DNA from: Ruthenibacterium lactatiformans
GTDB taxonomy: Bacteria; Bacillota; Clostridia; Oscillospirales; Ruminococcaceae
Direction of reading: 5' to 3'
Length of the DNA: 64,000 bases
NCBI RefSeq assembly: GCF_000949455.1
Contig: NZ_JXXK01000007.1
Coordinates: 1 to 64,000, forward strand
A program made the position numbers and the translations under genes. Positions 1-10,882 of the stretch are shown piece by piece. The first letter of the stretch is position 1. Each line of letters opens with the position of its first letter. The notes beneath the pieces are model-generated. The model saw only the letters and a list, made by a program, of their open reading frames with translations. It did not search any database and had not been told where the DNA came from.

Positions 1-52
1 CTTTTTGAGTACGCTGTGCGCCAAAACCGTCAGCCCAAAACCGATGTTTTCT

Positions 53-86
53 TGCGTCAACGCGCCTTTGGCGGGACGCTTTTTTA
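53..86 (+). terminator. Rho-independent terminator, plus strand
   Basis: A GC-rich stem (GCGTC...GACGC enclosing CGCC-TTT-GGCG) is followed by a run of six T on the plus strand. In the minus direction the stem is followed by A-rich sequence, so it does not fit as terminator of the leftward transporter genes. It probably ends a rightward gene whose body lies before the window; the first 50 bases are too short to identify that gene. Confidence 0.5.
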
Positions 87-101
87 TTGTGTCGTATCGC
101 T

Positions 102-1094
102 TTACTGCATCGCCTTTTCCGCAAAGGTATTGTTTACGATCACGTCGTGCGGCGCTGTTTTCTCCAGCTCGCCTGCGGCTGTCATCACCGTTTGCAGCAA
201 ATCGAAGCTCTCCTGCGTGAGCACCGGGTCCGTGCTGTACGCGCCGATGTCCTTGTAGCGCTGGACAGCGCTGGTCAGCAGGGCAATATCGGTGTCCGGG
301 AAGCTGTCTTTGACCACTTCCGCGATCTCGGCGGCGGAATGCTCCGCCACCCATTTCTGGCCCTTGTACACGGCATTGGTAAAGCGCTGGATCATATCCG
401 CGTTTTTTTCGATAAAGCTCTTTTTGGCAAAATACGCGGTGTAGGGCATCTCTCCCGCTTCCTCGCCCACAGCCGCCACGATGTAGCCCTTGCCCTCGGC
501 TTCCACGGAGGATGCCGTCGGCTCGAACATCGTCACATAGTCGCCTGTGCCGCCCAAAAACGCACCCGTCATGTTGTCGAACTGGATGCTGTTGTCCAGC
601 AGCAGGTCGGACGCCGGGTCCATGCCGTTTTTGCGGATGGCATACTCAAACGCCATATACGGCACGCCGCCCTTGCGGCCCGGCAGGATGTGCTTGCCCG
701 CCAGCTTATCCCAGGTAAAGCTGTCGTCCTTTTCGCGCCCCACCAAAAAGCTGCCGTCGCATTTCGTTACCTGCGCAAACACCTCGGTGTAGTCCTCTTT
801 GCCCTCGTTGTATACATAGATGCTGGCCTCCGGCCCCGCAAAGCCGATGTCCACGTTGCCGGAAAGCACCGCGCTCATCACTTTGTCCGCACCGCCGCCG
901 TTGGAAAGCTCCACGTCCAGCCCCTCGTCCGCGAAGAAGCCCTTTGCCAGCGCCACATACTGCGGCGCATAGAAAATGGAATGCGTCACCTCGCACACCG
1001 TCACCTTTTGCATTTCCTTTGTCTTGCCGCTGCAGCCCGCCAGAGCCGTCAGCGCCAGACCCACACACAGGAGAAGCGCCAAACCTTTTTTCAT
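102..1094 (-). CDS. ABC transporter substrate-binding lipoprotein (NMT1/SsuA-like)
   Basis: 330-residue extracellular solute receptor of the NMT1/THI5/SsuA class, which deliver small organic solutes (sulfonates, thiamine precursors, riboflavin and similar) to an ABC importer. The N-terminus is a lipoprotein signal with an LAGC lipobox (Cys21), and the mature part begins with the typical 'FYAPQYVALAKGFF' segment of this family. It is the last gene of a three-gene leftward operon (ATPase, permease, receptor), separated from the permease by about 70 bases. No TPP or other riboswitch consensus was found upstream of the operon, so the substrate cannot be assigned from sequence. Confidence 0.88.
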   Translation of the reverse strand: MKKGLALLLCVGLALTALAGCSGKTKEMQKVTVCEVTHSIFYAPQYVALAKGFFADEGLDVELSNGGGADKVMSAVLSGNVDIGFAGPEASIYVYNEGKEDYTEVFAQVTKCDGSFLVGREKDDSFTWDKLAGKHILPGRKGGVPYMAFEYAIRKNGMDPASDLLLDNSIQFDNMTGAFLGGTGDYVTMFEPTASSVEAEGKGYIVAAVGEEAGEMPYTAYFAKKSFIEKNADMIQRFTNAVYKGQKWVAEHSAAEIAEVVKDSFPDTDIALLTSAVQRYKDIGAYSTDPVLTQESFDLLQTVMTAAGELEKTAPHDVIVNNTFAEKAMQ

Positions 1095-1166
1095 TTATTA
1101 CCACCCTTTCTTTATCGGTAAGCCCGGCGCTTTTCGCCGCGCTTATTCCCCCTGTTCCGCCCGCCG

Positions 1167-1991
1167 TCAGCCCCCGAACCAACGGCTCACGAATTTTTGC
1201 AGCAGCACCACGCTCTGGTACATCAGCGCCGCCATCACGGACAAAATGAGCACGCTGGACATCACGAGGTCCAGTTGAAACACCTGCCCGCCGTATACGA
1301 TCAGATACCCCAGCCCGGCCTTGCTGACGAGGAACTCGCCCGCAATAACGCCCACCAGTGATAACCCGATGTTGATTTTCAATGAATTAAACAATGTGTT
1401 GATATTGGACGGAAATACGATCTTGGTGAATACCTGGCGCTTTGTGGCGCCGAAGGTGCGCGCCATTTTAATGCTTTCCGGGTTGGTTGCACGGAAGCCC
1501 GCCAGCATCTCCAGCACCGTGACGATGAGGGAAATGGCCAGCGCCATGAAAATGATGGCCTCGGTGCCCGCGCCCACGACGATGATGATAACAGGCCCCA
1601 GCGCGATCTTGGGCAGGCTGTTGAGCACTACCAGATAAGGCTCCGCCACGCGGGACACAAAGCCGGACCACCACAGCACGACGGCGATGGCCACGCCCAG
1701 CAGCACGCCCAGCACAAAGCCCGTCAGCGTTTCATACAGCGTCACGCCCACATGCATCATCAAATGGTTCTGGGACATGTTGCGCAGCGTTTCCAGGATG
1801 CGCGATGGCTGGCTGAGGATAAAGCTGTCGATCCACCCCAGCCGGGCGGATATCTCCCATTGGGCAAAAAAGAACACAAGAAAGCCGATCTGGCACGCGT
1901 GCACCAGATGGGTGCGCCGCCTTTTGCGGCGCAGATACAGCGTGCGCTCGCGCGAGACGGCGGGCGGGTTCGTCGGTCTAGCTTTTTTCAT
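1167..1991 (-). CDS. ABC transporter permease (SsuC/ThiX-like)
   Basis: 274-residue inner-membrane permease of the BPD type used by nitrate/sulfonate/taurine/pyrimidine-precursor importers. It shows about six hydrophobic segments and the cytoplasmic EAA loop near residues 165-185 (MARTFGATKRQVF), which docks to the ATPase. Its start overlaps the 3' end of the ATPase gene by 14 bases, so the two are translationally coupled. The basic N-terminal 30 residues are unusually Arg-rich but otherwise ordinary. Confidence 0.9.
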   Translation of the reverse strand: MKKARPTNPPAVSRERTLYLRRKRRRTHLVHACQIGFLVFFFAQWEISARLGWIDSFILSQPSRILETLRNMSQNHLMMHVGVTLYETLTGFVLGVLLGVAIAVVLWWSGFVSRVAEPYLVVLNSLPKIALGPVIIIVVGAGTEAIIFMALAISLIVTVLEMLAGFRATNPESIKMARTFGATKRQVFTKIVFPSNINTLFNSLKINIGLSLVGVIAGEFLVSKAGLGYLIVYGGQVFQLDLVMSSVLILSVMAALMYQSVVLLQKFVSRWFGG

Positions 1992-2745
1992 CGGTACTCA
2001 GCTCTTTCCATATATGGTCGAAGTAAGGGCCGAACTGCCGGTTGGCCCGGCACGAGAGCGGCGAGCGCCCCGGCCCGAAGTCCACGGACAGGATCTCCTT
2101 TACCTGCGCGGGCCGCGCGGAAAGGACGAGTATCTTATCCCCCATGCTGATGCTCTCCGGGATATCATGCGTGACCATCAGCGTGGTAACCTGCTCCCGC
2201 TTCAAAATGCGGTATACATCGTCGGTGACGTTCAGGCGCGTCTGATAATCCAGCGCCGAAAACGCCTCGTCCAGCAGCAGGATATCCGGCCCTGTGGCCA
2301 GTGTGCGGATGAGCGCCACGCGCTGGCGCATGCCGCCGGAAAGCTGGCGCGGGTATTTGTGGCGGAATTCATACAGGCCGTAGGTTTTGAGCAGCTCCCG
2401 GGCGCGGGCCACGTTCTGCGGCGTTTTGGCGCCGCGGATCTCCAGCCCGAACAGCACATTGCTTAAAATGGTGCGCCACTCCAGCAAATTGTCGCGCTGC
2501 AGCATATAGCCGATGTGCCTTGAAATACCTGTGACGACCTCTCCGTCCACATAGACCCGCCCGGAAGTGGGCGGCAGCAGCCCGGCAATGATGGAAAGCA
2601 GCGTGCTTTTTCCGCAGCCGGACGGCCCCACGATGCTCATGAACTCCCCCTTCTGTACAGTGAAGCTGATGTGCTCGAAGGCTGTGACTTCCCCGTTTTC
2701 GGCCTGGTATTTGTGGCCGACGTCCTCTACGCGCAAAATCTCCAT
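1978..2745 (-). CDS. ABC transporter ATP-binding protein (SsuB/TauB-like)
   Basis: 255-residue ATPase energising the neighbouring importer. Walker A (GPSGCGKST), signature (LSGGMRQR) and Walker B (ILLLDEAFSALD) are all intact, followed by the switch His (VTHD). The frame stays open far upstream, but the start at 2745 is preferred because it has GGGGGAG just upstream and gives the family's normal length; the longer reading adds about 128 residues of low-complexity, GC-shadow sequence. First gene of the three-gene operon. Confidence 0.92.
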   Translation of the reverse strand: MEILRVEDVGHKYQAENGEVTAFEHISFTVQKGEFMSIVGPSGCGKSTLLSIIAGLLPPTSGRVYVDGEVVTGISRHIGYMLQRDNLLEWRTILSNVLFGLEIRGAKTPQNVARARELLKTYGLYEFRHKYPRQLSGGMRQRVALIRTLATGPDILLLDEAFSALDYQTRLNVTDDVYRILKREQVTTLMVTHDIPESISMGDKILVLSARPAQVKEILSVDFGPGRSPLSCRANRQFGPYFDHIWKELSTDEKS

Positions 2746-2981
2746 GGCGCACTCCCCCTCTCCCGCCGCGTCGGCGCGCCCCGCCGCGGCATGCCGGCTG
2801 TAACGGCGCGCCGGACACCCGGCGCCGCATACCGTCTGTTCAGCCGTGATAGTACAGTACATGCAGAACAGCCGCGTTTTGATACTCAGCGCAGCGCACG
2901 GTTCTTTCTTTGCGCGCCCTGAAACGGGTCCGGGCTGTTTTTTTGCCGGGAAGAGGCCTTGGAAATAAATTTTCGTACAAC
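2746..2981. other. Upstream region of the ABC importer operon, no gene
   Basis: Leader and promoter region of the leftward importer operon. I looked for a TPP aptamer (CTGAGA / ACCCTTTGAACCTGAT blocks) because the receptor resembles thiamine-precursor binders; only an isolated CTGAG is present, so no riboswitch is called. A small odd palindrome GTACAGTAC lies at 2852-2860. No convincing -35/-10 pair was identified. Confidence 0.4.
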
Positions 2982-3021
2982 AAAAGCAGCCGCGGCGAGT
3001 CTCCCCGCCGCGGCTGCTTTT
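2982..3021. terminator. Bidirectional terminator after glpK
   Basis: Perfect GC-rich hairpin: the arm AAAAGCAGCCGCGGCG pairs with its complement ending in CTGCTTTT around a short loop. Flanking A/T tracts let it work on both strands; its main role is to end the leftward RidA-glpK transcript. Confidence 0.85.
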
Positions 3022-3067
3022 GTCCGCATGGATTTTATTGTAACGGCAGCGCGGCTTCCCGGCCGCG

Positions 3068-4549
<1,482 letters not shown>

Positions 4550-4573
4550 GCGGTACGCCCCCTTCCGGCGGGC

Positions 4574-4921
4574 TCAAAGCGCCGCCGTCACCGAAATTTT
4601 AATTTTGTATTCCGGCACGGCCAGCTGGCCGCCCGTGACGCTGCGCGCCGGTTCATAGCCGTCCACGACCCAGGCGTCCCACACGGCGTTGAACGCGCCG
4701 TAATCGGCCATGTCCGCCAGCGTGATGGCAGCTGTGAGCACCCGCGTTTTGTCAATGCCGTTGCGCGCCAGAATGTTGTCGATGATGTGGATGACGTCCT
4801 GCGTCTGGCCCGTGATATCGGCGTCCAGGTCTGTGGTGGTGATGCCGCTGGTGTACAGGATGCCGTTGTACGACACGCTCTGCGCGCGGCGGCCGTTTGC
4901 CCCGTTGCGTTTGATCTCCAT
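4574..4921 (-). CDS. RidA family protein (enamine/imine deaminase-like)
   Basis: 115-residue member of the RidA/YjgF/UK114 family, small trimeric proteins that hydrolyse reactive enamines/imines or act in specialised catabolic steps. The family fold is recognisable from 'VSYNGILYTSGITTTD' near the start and the C-terminal 'KIKISVTAAL'. The Arg that binds the substrate carboxylate in canonical RidA is not obvious in the expected GNVxxR context, so this may belong to a non-canonical subfamily. It lies directly upstream of glpK. A 9-bp GC hairpin (4949-4971) sits in its leader just before the GGGAGG ribosome binding site. Confidence 0.82.
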   Translation of the reverse strand: MEIKRNGANGRRAQSVSYNGILYTSGITTTDLDADITGQTQDVIHIIDNILARNGIDKTRVLTAAITLADMADYGAFNAVWDAWVVDGYEPARSVTGGQLAVPEYKIKISVTAAL

Positions 4922-4982
4922 AGTTTTACCCTCCCGTTTGTATTTCGCGCCGCGCGCAGAACGCGCGCGGCGGCAAAAATCC

Positions 4983-5011
4983 TTTTCATTTTCGTGCCAA
5001 TCTGCTATAAT
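4983..5011 (+). promoter_or_regulatory. Sigma-A promoter of the D,D-carboxypeptidase gene
   Basis: TTTTCA (4983-4988) and a perfect TATAAT (5006-5011) are separated by 17 bases. This leaves a leader of roughly 80 bases before the ATG at 5102. Confidence 0.7.
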
Positions 5012-5101
5012 CTAAAGTATGAACAGCCTTTTTTCACGCCTGCCGGGTCATACTATGCAGGTGTTTCTTTTATCTTAACATTTTCTGCGAGGAATTTCCA
5101 T

Positions 5102-6613
5102 ATGAAAAAATGCGCTGCCGGGCTTGCAGCCCTGTTTCTTATCGTTATTTTTCTTTCGCCGCGCGCCTTTGCCGCCGGGTACGAGCTGCCCGAAGGTACG
5201 TCCATCACGGCGCAGTCGGCTTATTTTGTCAACCTGGACACGGGCATCGTGGTGTTTGAACAAAACGCGGACGAGCAGCGAAGCGTGGCCAGCCTGACCA
5301 AATTGATGACCGCGCTGCTGCTGATGGAAAATGTGAGCGACCTGGAAAGCACCATGATCGAAGCAAACCGCGATTTATATACGGGAGCCATCATTGACCC
5401 CACAGTGCGCGCCTCCCACGCCGACATCCGCCCGGGCGAACATGTGAGCGCGCTGAACATGCTGTACGCGATGATGCTGCCAAGCGCCAACGAGGCCGCC
5501 GAGGCCGTGGGGTATTACCTGGGCAACGGCAACCTGAACAACTTTTACGCGCTGATGAACGCCCGCGCGGCCGCGCTGGGCTGCACCAACACCAATTTCA
5601 CCAGCACCAACGGGCTTGTGGATATGGATGAAGGCAACTATTCCTCCGCCCACGACATTGCGCTCATCACGCAGGAATGCTGGAAGCACGAGGTCTTCCG
5701 CACCGTCGTGGGCACGGCGGCCCATCAGATGCCCGCGGCCGAAAGTCACAATGAACCATATAATATTCTTAGCTTAAATGCTATGATCAAGCCGTCTTCC
5801 ACGGTGTATCGTTCCTATATCAAAGGCGTCAAAACGGGGTCTACCCATGACGCGGGCCGCAACTTTGCCTCCGCCGCCGTCAACGACAAAGGCGAGACAT
5901 ACATCGGTGTGGTGCTGGGCGCGCCGTGGGACGCGGCCGAGGACGGCTATGCTTATTCGTTTCATGACACCGCCACCATCTACGACTGGCTGTTCGCCAA
6001 TTACTCCATCAAGCCTTCCATCGACACCGGTTCGCCCGTGACGGAGGTCAAGGTGAATTATTCCTCTGAAGCGGACACGCTGATGCTCTACCCCGCCGGC
6101 GACCTTAAGACCGTGCTTCCCAACGACAGCGACGAGCTGCTGGAAAAAACCTTCGATGTGCCCGAAAGCGTGGACGCTCCCATTGCCATGGGAGACAAGG
6201 TCGGCACCGTGACGCTGACGCTGAACGGCGCGCTGGTCGGCACCGTGGATCTCATTGCAGGGCAGGACGTGGCCCGGAACGGTTTTTTGTATGCGGTGTC
6301 ACGCGTGCAGGCATTCTTCGGCGGGCTTTATTTCCGTGTGGTATGTATCCTGACGGCCATCTTTCTTGTGGGATACGGCCTGCTGACGTTCTGGATGTAC
6401 AACCGGCAGAAGCGGCAGCGCGTCCGCCGCGCGGGCGGCCCGGGCAATGCGCCCCGCGCTCCGCGGCCCGGCCGGCCTCCCTCAGCCGGGCGCGGCGTTC
6501 CGCCTCCTGCAGGAAAGCCCTCCGCCTCCCGTCCCCCCAGCTCCGGGCCGGACGAGCTTGACCTCGGCTTCCTCGAAGACGATTTCACCTTCGGCCCGCC
6601 GGGCGAGGACTGA
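5102..6613 (+). CDS. D-alanyl-D-alanine carboxypeptidase (serine-type, PBP5/DacF-like)
   Basis: 503-residue low-molecular-weight penicillin-binding protein that trims the terminal D-Ala from peptidoglycan pentapeptides outside the membrane. A signal peptide covers residues 1-25. The three penicillin-binding motifs are intact: SLTK (S64-K67, with the catalytic serine), SAN (128-130) and KTG (244-246). A PBP5-type beta-sandwich domain follows, then one transmembrane helix near residue 415-437 and a Pro/Gly/Arg-rich tail of about 65 residues that should be cytoplasmic. That anchoring helix plus long basic-acidic tail replaces the usual C-terminal amphipathic anchor. The ATG at 5102 is chosen over the longer open frame because it begins the signal peptide and follows GAGGA. 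Confidence 0.93.
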   Translation: MKKCAAGLAALFLIVIFLSPRAFAAGYELPEGTSITAQSAYFVNLDTGIVVFEQNADEQRSVASLTKLMTALLLMENVSDLESTMIEANRDLYTGAIIDPTVRASHADIRPGEHVSALNMLYAMMLPSANEAAEAVGYYLGNGNLNNFYALMNARAAALGCTNTNFTSTNGLVDMDEGNYSSAHDIALITQECWKHEVFRTVVGTAAHQMPAAESHNEPYNILSLNAMIKPSSTVYRSYIKGVKTGSTHDAGRNFASAAVNDKGETYIGVVLGAPWDAAEDGYAYSFHDTATIYDWLFANYSIKPSIDTGSPVTEVKVNYSSEADTLMLYPAGDLKTVLPNDSDELLEKTFDVPESVDAPIAMGDKVGTVTLTLNGALVGTVDLIAGQDVARNGFLYAVSRVQAFFGGLYFRVVCILTAIFLVGYGLLTFWMYNRQKRQRVRRAGGPGNAPRAPRPGRPPSAGRGVPPPAGKPSASRPPSSGPDELDLGFLEDDFTFGPPGED

Positions 6614-6673
6614 CGCCCCTTTTTGTTTTTGAAATAAATGCAGCAAATACAATAAAGAAAGCCGGAATCTGTG

Positions 6674-8125
6674 ATGACAAATATCAACGACGCACGCAAC
6701 CTGACGCTTCTGATGGATTTCTACGAGCTGACCATGGCGGCCGGCTATTTCGAAGAAGGCTACACCGACAAGGTGGGCGTGTTCGACATGTTCTTCCGCA
6801 AGATACCCGACGGCGGCGGCTTTGCCATTGCCGCGGGCCTGGAGCAGTTCTGTGAGGTAGTGGATAACCTTCATTTCAGCGAAGAGGACATCGAATACCT
6901 GCGGGGCAAGGGCTGCTTCTCCGAGCAGTTCCTCGACTATCTGCGCCGCTTTGAATTCCACTGCAATATCTGGGCTGTGGCCGAGGGCACGCCCATTTTC
7001 CCCCACGAGCCCATCGTCATCGTGGAGGGCCCGGCCATCGAGGCCCAACTCATCGAGACGCTGCTTCTGGTCACCTTCAACCATCAAAGCCTGATCGCCA
7101 CCAAGACGAACCGCATTGTCCGTGCGGCGCAGGGCCGCCCGGTGATGGAGTTCGGCTCCCGGCGGGCACAGGGGTACGACGCCGCCGTGCTGGGCGCGCG
7201 CGCAGCGTACATCGGCGGCGTGGTAGGCACCGCCTGCGTCATGGCGGACAGGCAGTTCGGCATCCCCGCGCTGGGTACCATGGCCCATAGCTGGGTGCAG
7301 ATGTTCCCCAGCGAATACGAGGCCTTCAAGCGGTACGCCGAGCTTTACCCCGACAACTGCACGCTGCTGGTGGATACTTACAGCGTGGTGAAGAGCGGTG
7401 TGCCCAATGCCATCCGCGTGTTCGACGAAGTACTCAAGCCTCTGGGCATCCGTCCCAAGGGCGTACGCATCGATTCCGGCGACATTGCGTACCTTTCCAA
7501 AAAGGCGCGCAAAATGCTGGATGCGGCGGGCTATCCGGACTGCGGCGTGTGCGCGTCCAACTCTCTAGACGAATATCTGGTGCGAGACCTGATCCTGCAG
7601 GGCGCGCAGGTGACGAACTTCGGCATCGGTGAAAATATGATCACCAGCAAGAGCGACCCTGTGTTCGGCGGCGTGTACAAGCTGGCCGCTGTGAAGGATG
7701 GAGGCCGGTATCTTCCGAAGATCAAAATCAGCGAAACAGCGGAAAAGACCACCATCCCGCACCTGAAAAACCTGTACCGCATCTACGACAACGACACCGG
7801 AAAGGCCATGGCCGATTACATCACCATGGCGGACGAGACCGTGGATGTGACGGACGGCATCACCTTGTTCGACCCGGTGGAGACTTGGAAAAAGCGTACC
7901 TTTACCAACGTGCGCGCCGAACGGCTGAACCGTCCCATTTATGTGAACGGAAAGCGCGTGTACGAAAACCCGCCGCTGCGGGATATCCGGGATTTCTGCG
8001 CCGCTCAGGTGGCGACTCTGTGGGATGAGGTGACCCGCTTTGAAAATCCCCACCGCTATTATGTGGACCTTTCCCAAAAGCTCTGGGACGAACGCCAGCG
8101 TCTGCTGACGGAATTCGGCCGCTGA
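6674..8125 (+). CDS. pncB: Nicotinate phosphoribosyltransferase
   Basis: 483-residue enzyme converting nicotinate and PRPP to nicotinate mononucleotide, the salvage entry to NAD. Family signatures include 'LLMDFYELTMAAGY' at the N-terminus, 'EFGSRRAQG' in the middle and the 'RIDSGDIAYLS' segment of the phosphoribosyl site. A GTG at 6671 is directly adjacent, so the start could be one codon earlier. It begins a rightward run with an ABC exporter and a glycosyltransferase, with a gap of only 35 bases to the next gene. Confidence 0.95.
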   Translation: MTNINDARNLTLLMDFYELTMAAGYFEEGYTDKVGVFDMFFRKIPDGGGFAIAAGLEQFCEVVDNLHFSEEDIEYLRGKGCFSEQFLDYLRRFEFHCNIWAVAEGTPIFPHEPIVIVEGPAIEAQLIETLLLVTFNHQSLIATKTNRIVRAAQGRPVMEFGSRRAQGYDAAVLGARAAYIGGVVGTACVMADRQFGIPALGTMAHSWVQMFPSEYEAFKRYAELYPDNCTLLVDTYSVVKSGVPNAIRVFDEVLKPLGIRPKGVRIDSGDIAYLSKKARKMLDAAGYPDCGVCASNSLDEYLVRDLILQGAQVTNFGIGENMITSKSDPVFGGVYKLAAVKDGGRYLPKIKISETAEKTTIPHLKNLYRIYDNDTGKAMADYITMADETVDVTDGITLFDPVETWKKRTFTNVRAERLNRPIYVNGKRVYENPPLRDIRDFCAAQVATLWDEVTRFENPHRYYVDLSQKLWDERQRLLTEFGR

Positions 8126-8160
8126 GCGCGGCATTCAAAGGAGAAAACACAAGGAGAATC

Positions 8161-9939
8161 ATGGAAAAACAGCAAAATTCTATGGCCACGCCGGCGCTGC
8201 TGCGCCGCTTCTGGCCCTACATGGCCCGCTATAAGGGCATCCTCTGCTTCGATCTGTTCTGTGCGGCGCTCACCTCGGTGTGCGAGCTGGTTCTGCCGCT
8301 CATCATGCGTTCCATCACCAATATGGGCGTAAACGACCTTTCCAGCCTGACGGTGAGCTATATCCTCCGCGTTGGCGCGCTTTATCTGGTGCTTCGGCTC
8401 ATTGACGGCGCAGCCAACTACTTTATGGCCAACACGGGCCATGTGATGGGCGCGCGCATTGAAACGGATATGCGCCGAGACGCCTTTGACCACCTGCAAA
8501 AGCTGTCCGACAGCTACTTTGCCAATACCAAGGTGGGCCAGATCATGGGGCGCATCACCAACGACCTGTTTGATGTAACGGAATTCGCCCACCATTGTCC
8601 GGAAGAATTTTTCATCGCCGGGCTGAAGGGCGTTATCTCATTCATCATCCTCGCGGGCATGAACGTATGGCTCACGCTCATTGTGTTTGCGGTAGTGCCC
8701 GTTATGGTCATCTGCTGCACGCGCTTTAACCATATGGTGCGCGCCACATTCCTCAAGCAGCGCCGCCACATCGGCGAACTGAACGCCCGCATCGAGGACA
8801 GCCTGCTGGGCGAGCGCGTGGTGAAGGCCTTCGGCGGCGAGGACCTTGAGCGCGAAAAATTCGAGCAGGACAACGGACGCTTCCTGGACATCAAAAAGGA
8901 GACCTACCGCTGGATGGCCGCCTTCAACACCACCACACGCCTGTTCGACGGGCTGATGTACCTTGTTGTGATCGTGGCAGGCGGCCTGTTTATGCTCTAC
9001 GGCAAGATCGAGCCGGGCGACCTTGTGGCCTACATGCTGTACGTCACCACGCTGCTGTCCACCATCCGGCGCATCATCGAATTCGCCGAGCAGTTCCAGC
9101 GCGGCATGACAGGCATCGAGCGCTTCTGCGAGATCATGGACGCGGATGTAGACATCTTCGACGACGAGAACGCAAAGCCCCTGGAAAATGTGCAGGGACG
9201 CATCACCTTCGAGCATGTGAGCTTTGAATATCCGGACGACCACAATAAAGTACTGCATGATTTAAGCCTGGATGTGCGCCCCGGTGAAAAGCTGGCTCTC
9301 GTAGGGCCGTCCGGCGGCGGCAAGACGACGCTGTGCAACCTCATTCCCCGTTTTTACGACGCAACGTCCGGCCATGTGTGCATCGACGGCCGCGATGTGA
9401 AAACCGTAACGCTGGAATCCCTGCGCAGGGCCATCGGCATCGTGCAGCAGGACGTTTATCTGTTCAGCGGAACCGTGTACGAAAACATCCTCTACGGGCG
9501 TCCGGACGCCACCCGCGCCGAGGTGGAGCAGGCCGCAAAGCTGGCCGGCGCGCACGAGTTCATCTCGGCGCTGCACAGCGGCTACGACACCTATGTGGGC
9601 GAGCGCGGCGTCAAGCTTTCCGGCGGGCAGAAGCAGCGCATCTCCATTGCCCGCGTATTTTTGAAAAACCCGCCCATCCTCATTCTGGACGAGGCCACCA
9701 GCGCGCTGGACAATGAAAGCGAACACCTGGTGGGCCAGAGCCTGGCGCGGCTGGCCCAGGGGCGCACCACCCTCACCATCGCCCACCGCCTGACGACCAT
9801 CCAGCACGCGGACCGCATTCTTGTGCTGGGCGAGAACGGCATCGAGGAAGAGGGCACCCACGAAGAGCTGATGGCAAAGCACGGCGTTTACCACAAGCTG
9901 TGGACGGGCGCCGCCGCGCTGGACAAGCCCATGATGTAA
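8161..9939 (+). CDS. ABC exporter, fused permease and ATPase (MsbA/LmrA-like)
   Basis: 592-residue half-transporter with the full type IV exporter layout: about six transmembrane helices in residues 25-330, then a nucleotide-binding domain (355-590). Walker A GPSGGGKTTL, signature LSGGQKQR, Walker B ILILDEATSALD and the switch region TIAHRLTT are intact. It probably works as a homodimer, exporting a lipid or drug-like compound. Good AAGGAG just upstream of the ATG; part of the pncB-exporter-glycosyltransferase run. The substrate is not evident. Confidence 0.92.
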   Translation: MEKQQNSMATPALLRRFWPYMARYKGILCFDLFCAALTSVCELVLPLIMRSITNMGVNDLSSLTVSYILRVGALYLVLRLIDGAANYFMANTGHVMGARIETDMRRDAFDHLQKLSDSYFANTKVGQIMGRITNDLFDVTEFAHHCPEEFFIAGLKGVISFIILAGMNVWLTLIVFAVVPVMVICCTRFNHMVRATFLKQRRHIGELNARIEDSLLGERVVKAFGGEDLEREKFEQDNGRFLDIKKETYRWMAAFNTTTRLFDGLMYLVVIVAGGLFMLYGKIEPGDLVAYMLYVTTLLSTIRRIIEFAEQFQRGMTGIERFCEIMDADVDIFDDENAKPLENVQGRITFEHVSFEYPDDHNKVLHDLSLDVRPGEKLALVGPSGGGKTTLCNLIPRFYDATSGHVCIDGRDVKTVTLESLRRAIGIVQQDVYLFSGTVYENILYGRPDATRAEVEQAAKLAGAHEFISALHSGYDTYVGERGVKLSGGQKQRISIARVFLKNPPILILDEATSALDNESEHLVGQSLARLAQGRTTLTIAHRLTTIQHADRILVLGENGIEEEGTHEELMAKHGVYHKLWTGAAALDKPMM

Positions 9940-9990
9940 ATAACGTTTTCTTTTCCGCACATCCACACCGAAACAGCAAAGGAGGCACCC

Positions 9991-10794
9991 TTGGAACAAC
10001 CGCTCGTATCCATCGTCATCCCCGTGTACAACGCGGCGCCGGACCTTGCGCGCTGCATCGAGAGCGTCCGCAAACAGACCTACCGAAACATCGAGGTATT
10101 CCTCGTCAACGACGGCAGCAAGGACGCTTCCAGCCCCATCTGCCACATGTACGAACGCATCGACCCCCGTGTCCATGTCATCGACAAGGAAAACGCGGGC
10201 GTTTCCGCCGCGCGCAACACGGGCATCGCGGCCGCACAGGGCAAATACATCCAGTTTGTGGACAGCGACGATTACCTTGCTCCGGGCGCCACGGCCACGC
10301 TCATTGAGCGGGCCGAACACGCGGGTGCGGACATGGTGATCGCGCATTACTACCGCGTAGACGGCGGCAAAACCACCCGCCACGGCTTCTTAAAACGCCG
10401 CGACGTGATGGACCAGCGCGAATTTGCGCGGGAGCTGATGGACGAACCGGCCAGCTTCTACTACGGCGTGCTGTGGAATAAGCTGTACCGCACGGCGCTC
10501 ATCCGGGACAACGGCGTGCTGTGCCGGGAGGAACTGAACTGGAGCGAGGATTTCCTGTTCAATTTGGAATACATCCGCTATGCCCACCGCTTCTGCGCGG
10601 TGGATACCCCGGTGTATTATTACGTCAAAAACGAAAAAAGCATCACTCATACACAGATCGACCTTGTAGGCGTGGTGAAAACCAAGGCCAAGCTGTTCAC
10701 CTATTATAAAGGCCTGTACGAAAGCCTTGGCCTGTATGAGAAATTCAAGCCGCAGATCTACAAATATCTGGTGGCCACGGCCGAGCATCCATGA
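9991..10794 (+). CDS. Glycosyltransferase family 2
   Basis: 267-residue GT-A fold transferase using a nucleotide-sugar donor. The N-terminus 'VSIVIPVYNAAPDLARCIES' and the metal-binding DxD-type 'QFVDSDDYL' near residues 85-95 are typical. The start is a TTG preceded by AAAGGAGG at ideal spacing. Family members of this kind are often over 300 residues; here the protein stops shortly after 'YKYLVATAE', so the C-terminus may be shortened. I see no convincing continuation in another frame. A terminator follows at once. Confidence 0.85.
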   Translation: MEQPLVSIVIPVYNAAPDLARCIESVRKQTYRNIEVFLVNDGSKDASSPICHMYERIDPRVHVIDKENAGVSAARNTGIAAAQGKYIQFVDSDDYLAPGATATLIERAEHAGADMVIAHYYRVDGGKTTRHGFLKRRDVMDQREFARELMDEPASFYYGVLWNKLYRTALIRDNGVLCREELNWSEDFLFNLEYIRYAHRFCAVDTPVYYYVKNEKSITHTQIDLVGVVKTKAKLFTYYKGLYESLGLYEKFKPQIYKYLVATAEHP

Positions 10795-10827
10795 CGGGAG
10801 GGCGCGCGGCACCATCGGCGCCTTACC

Positions 10828-10857
10828 GCCCCGCCTGTACTGTGCGCGGGGCTTTTT
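10828..10857 (+). terminator. Terminator after the glycosyltransferase
   Basis: Seven-pair stem GCCCCGC / GCGGGGC with an 11-base loop followed by TTTTT on the plus strand, located 30 bases after the stop codon. Confidence 0.7.
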
Positions 10858-10882
10858 GCAGCCTGAAACAGGGGGATTTTGA

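Noticed and set aside
2746..2981. Possible TPP riboswitch before the SsuA/ThiY-like transporter
   Set aside because: Only CTGAG is found; the remaining conserved aptamer blocks are missing.
9991..10860. Frameshift at the end of the glycosyltransferase
   Set aside because: The protein is short, but continuing in either other frame gives no family-like sequence, and a terminator follows at once.
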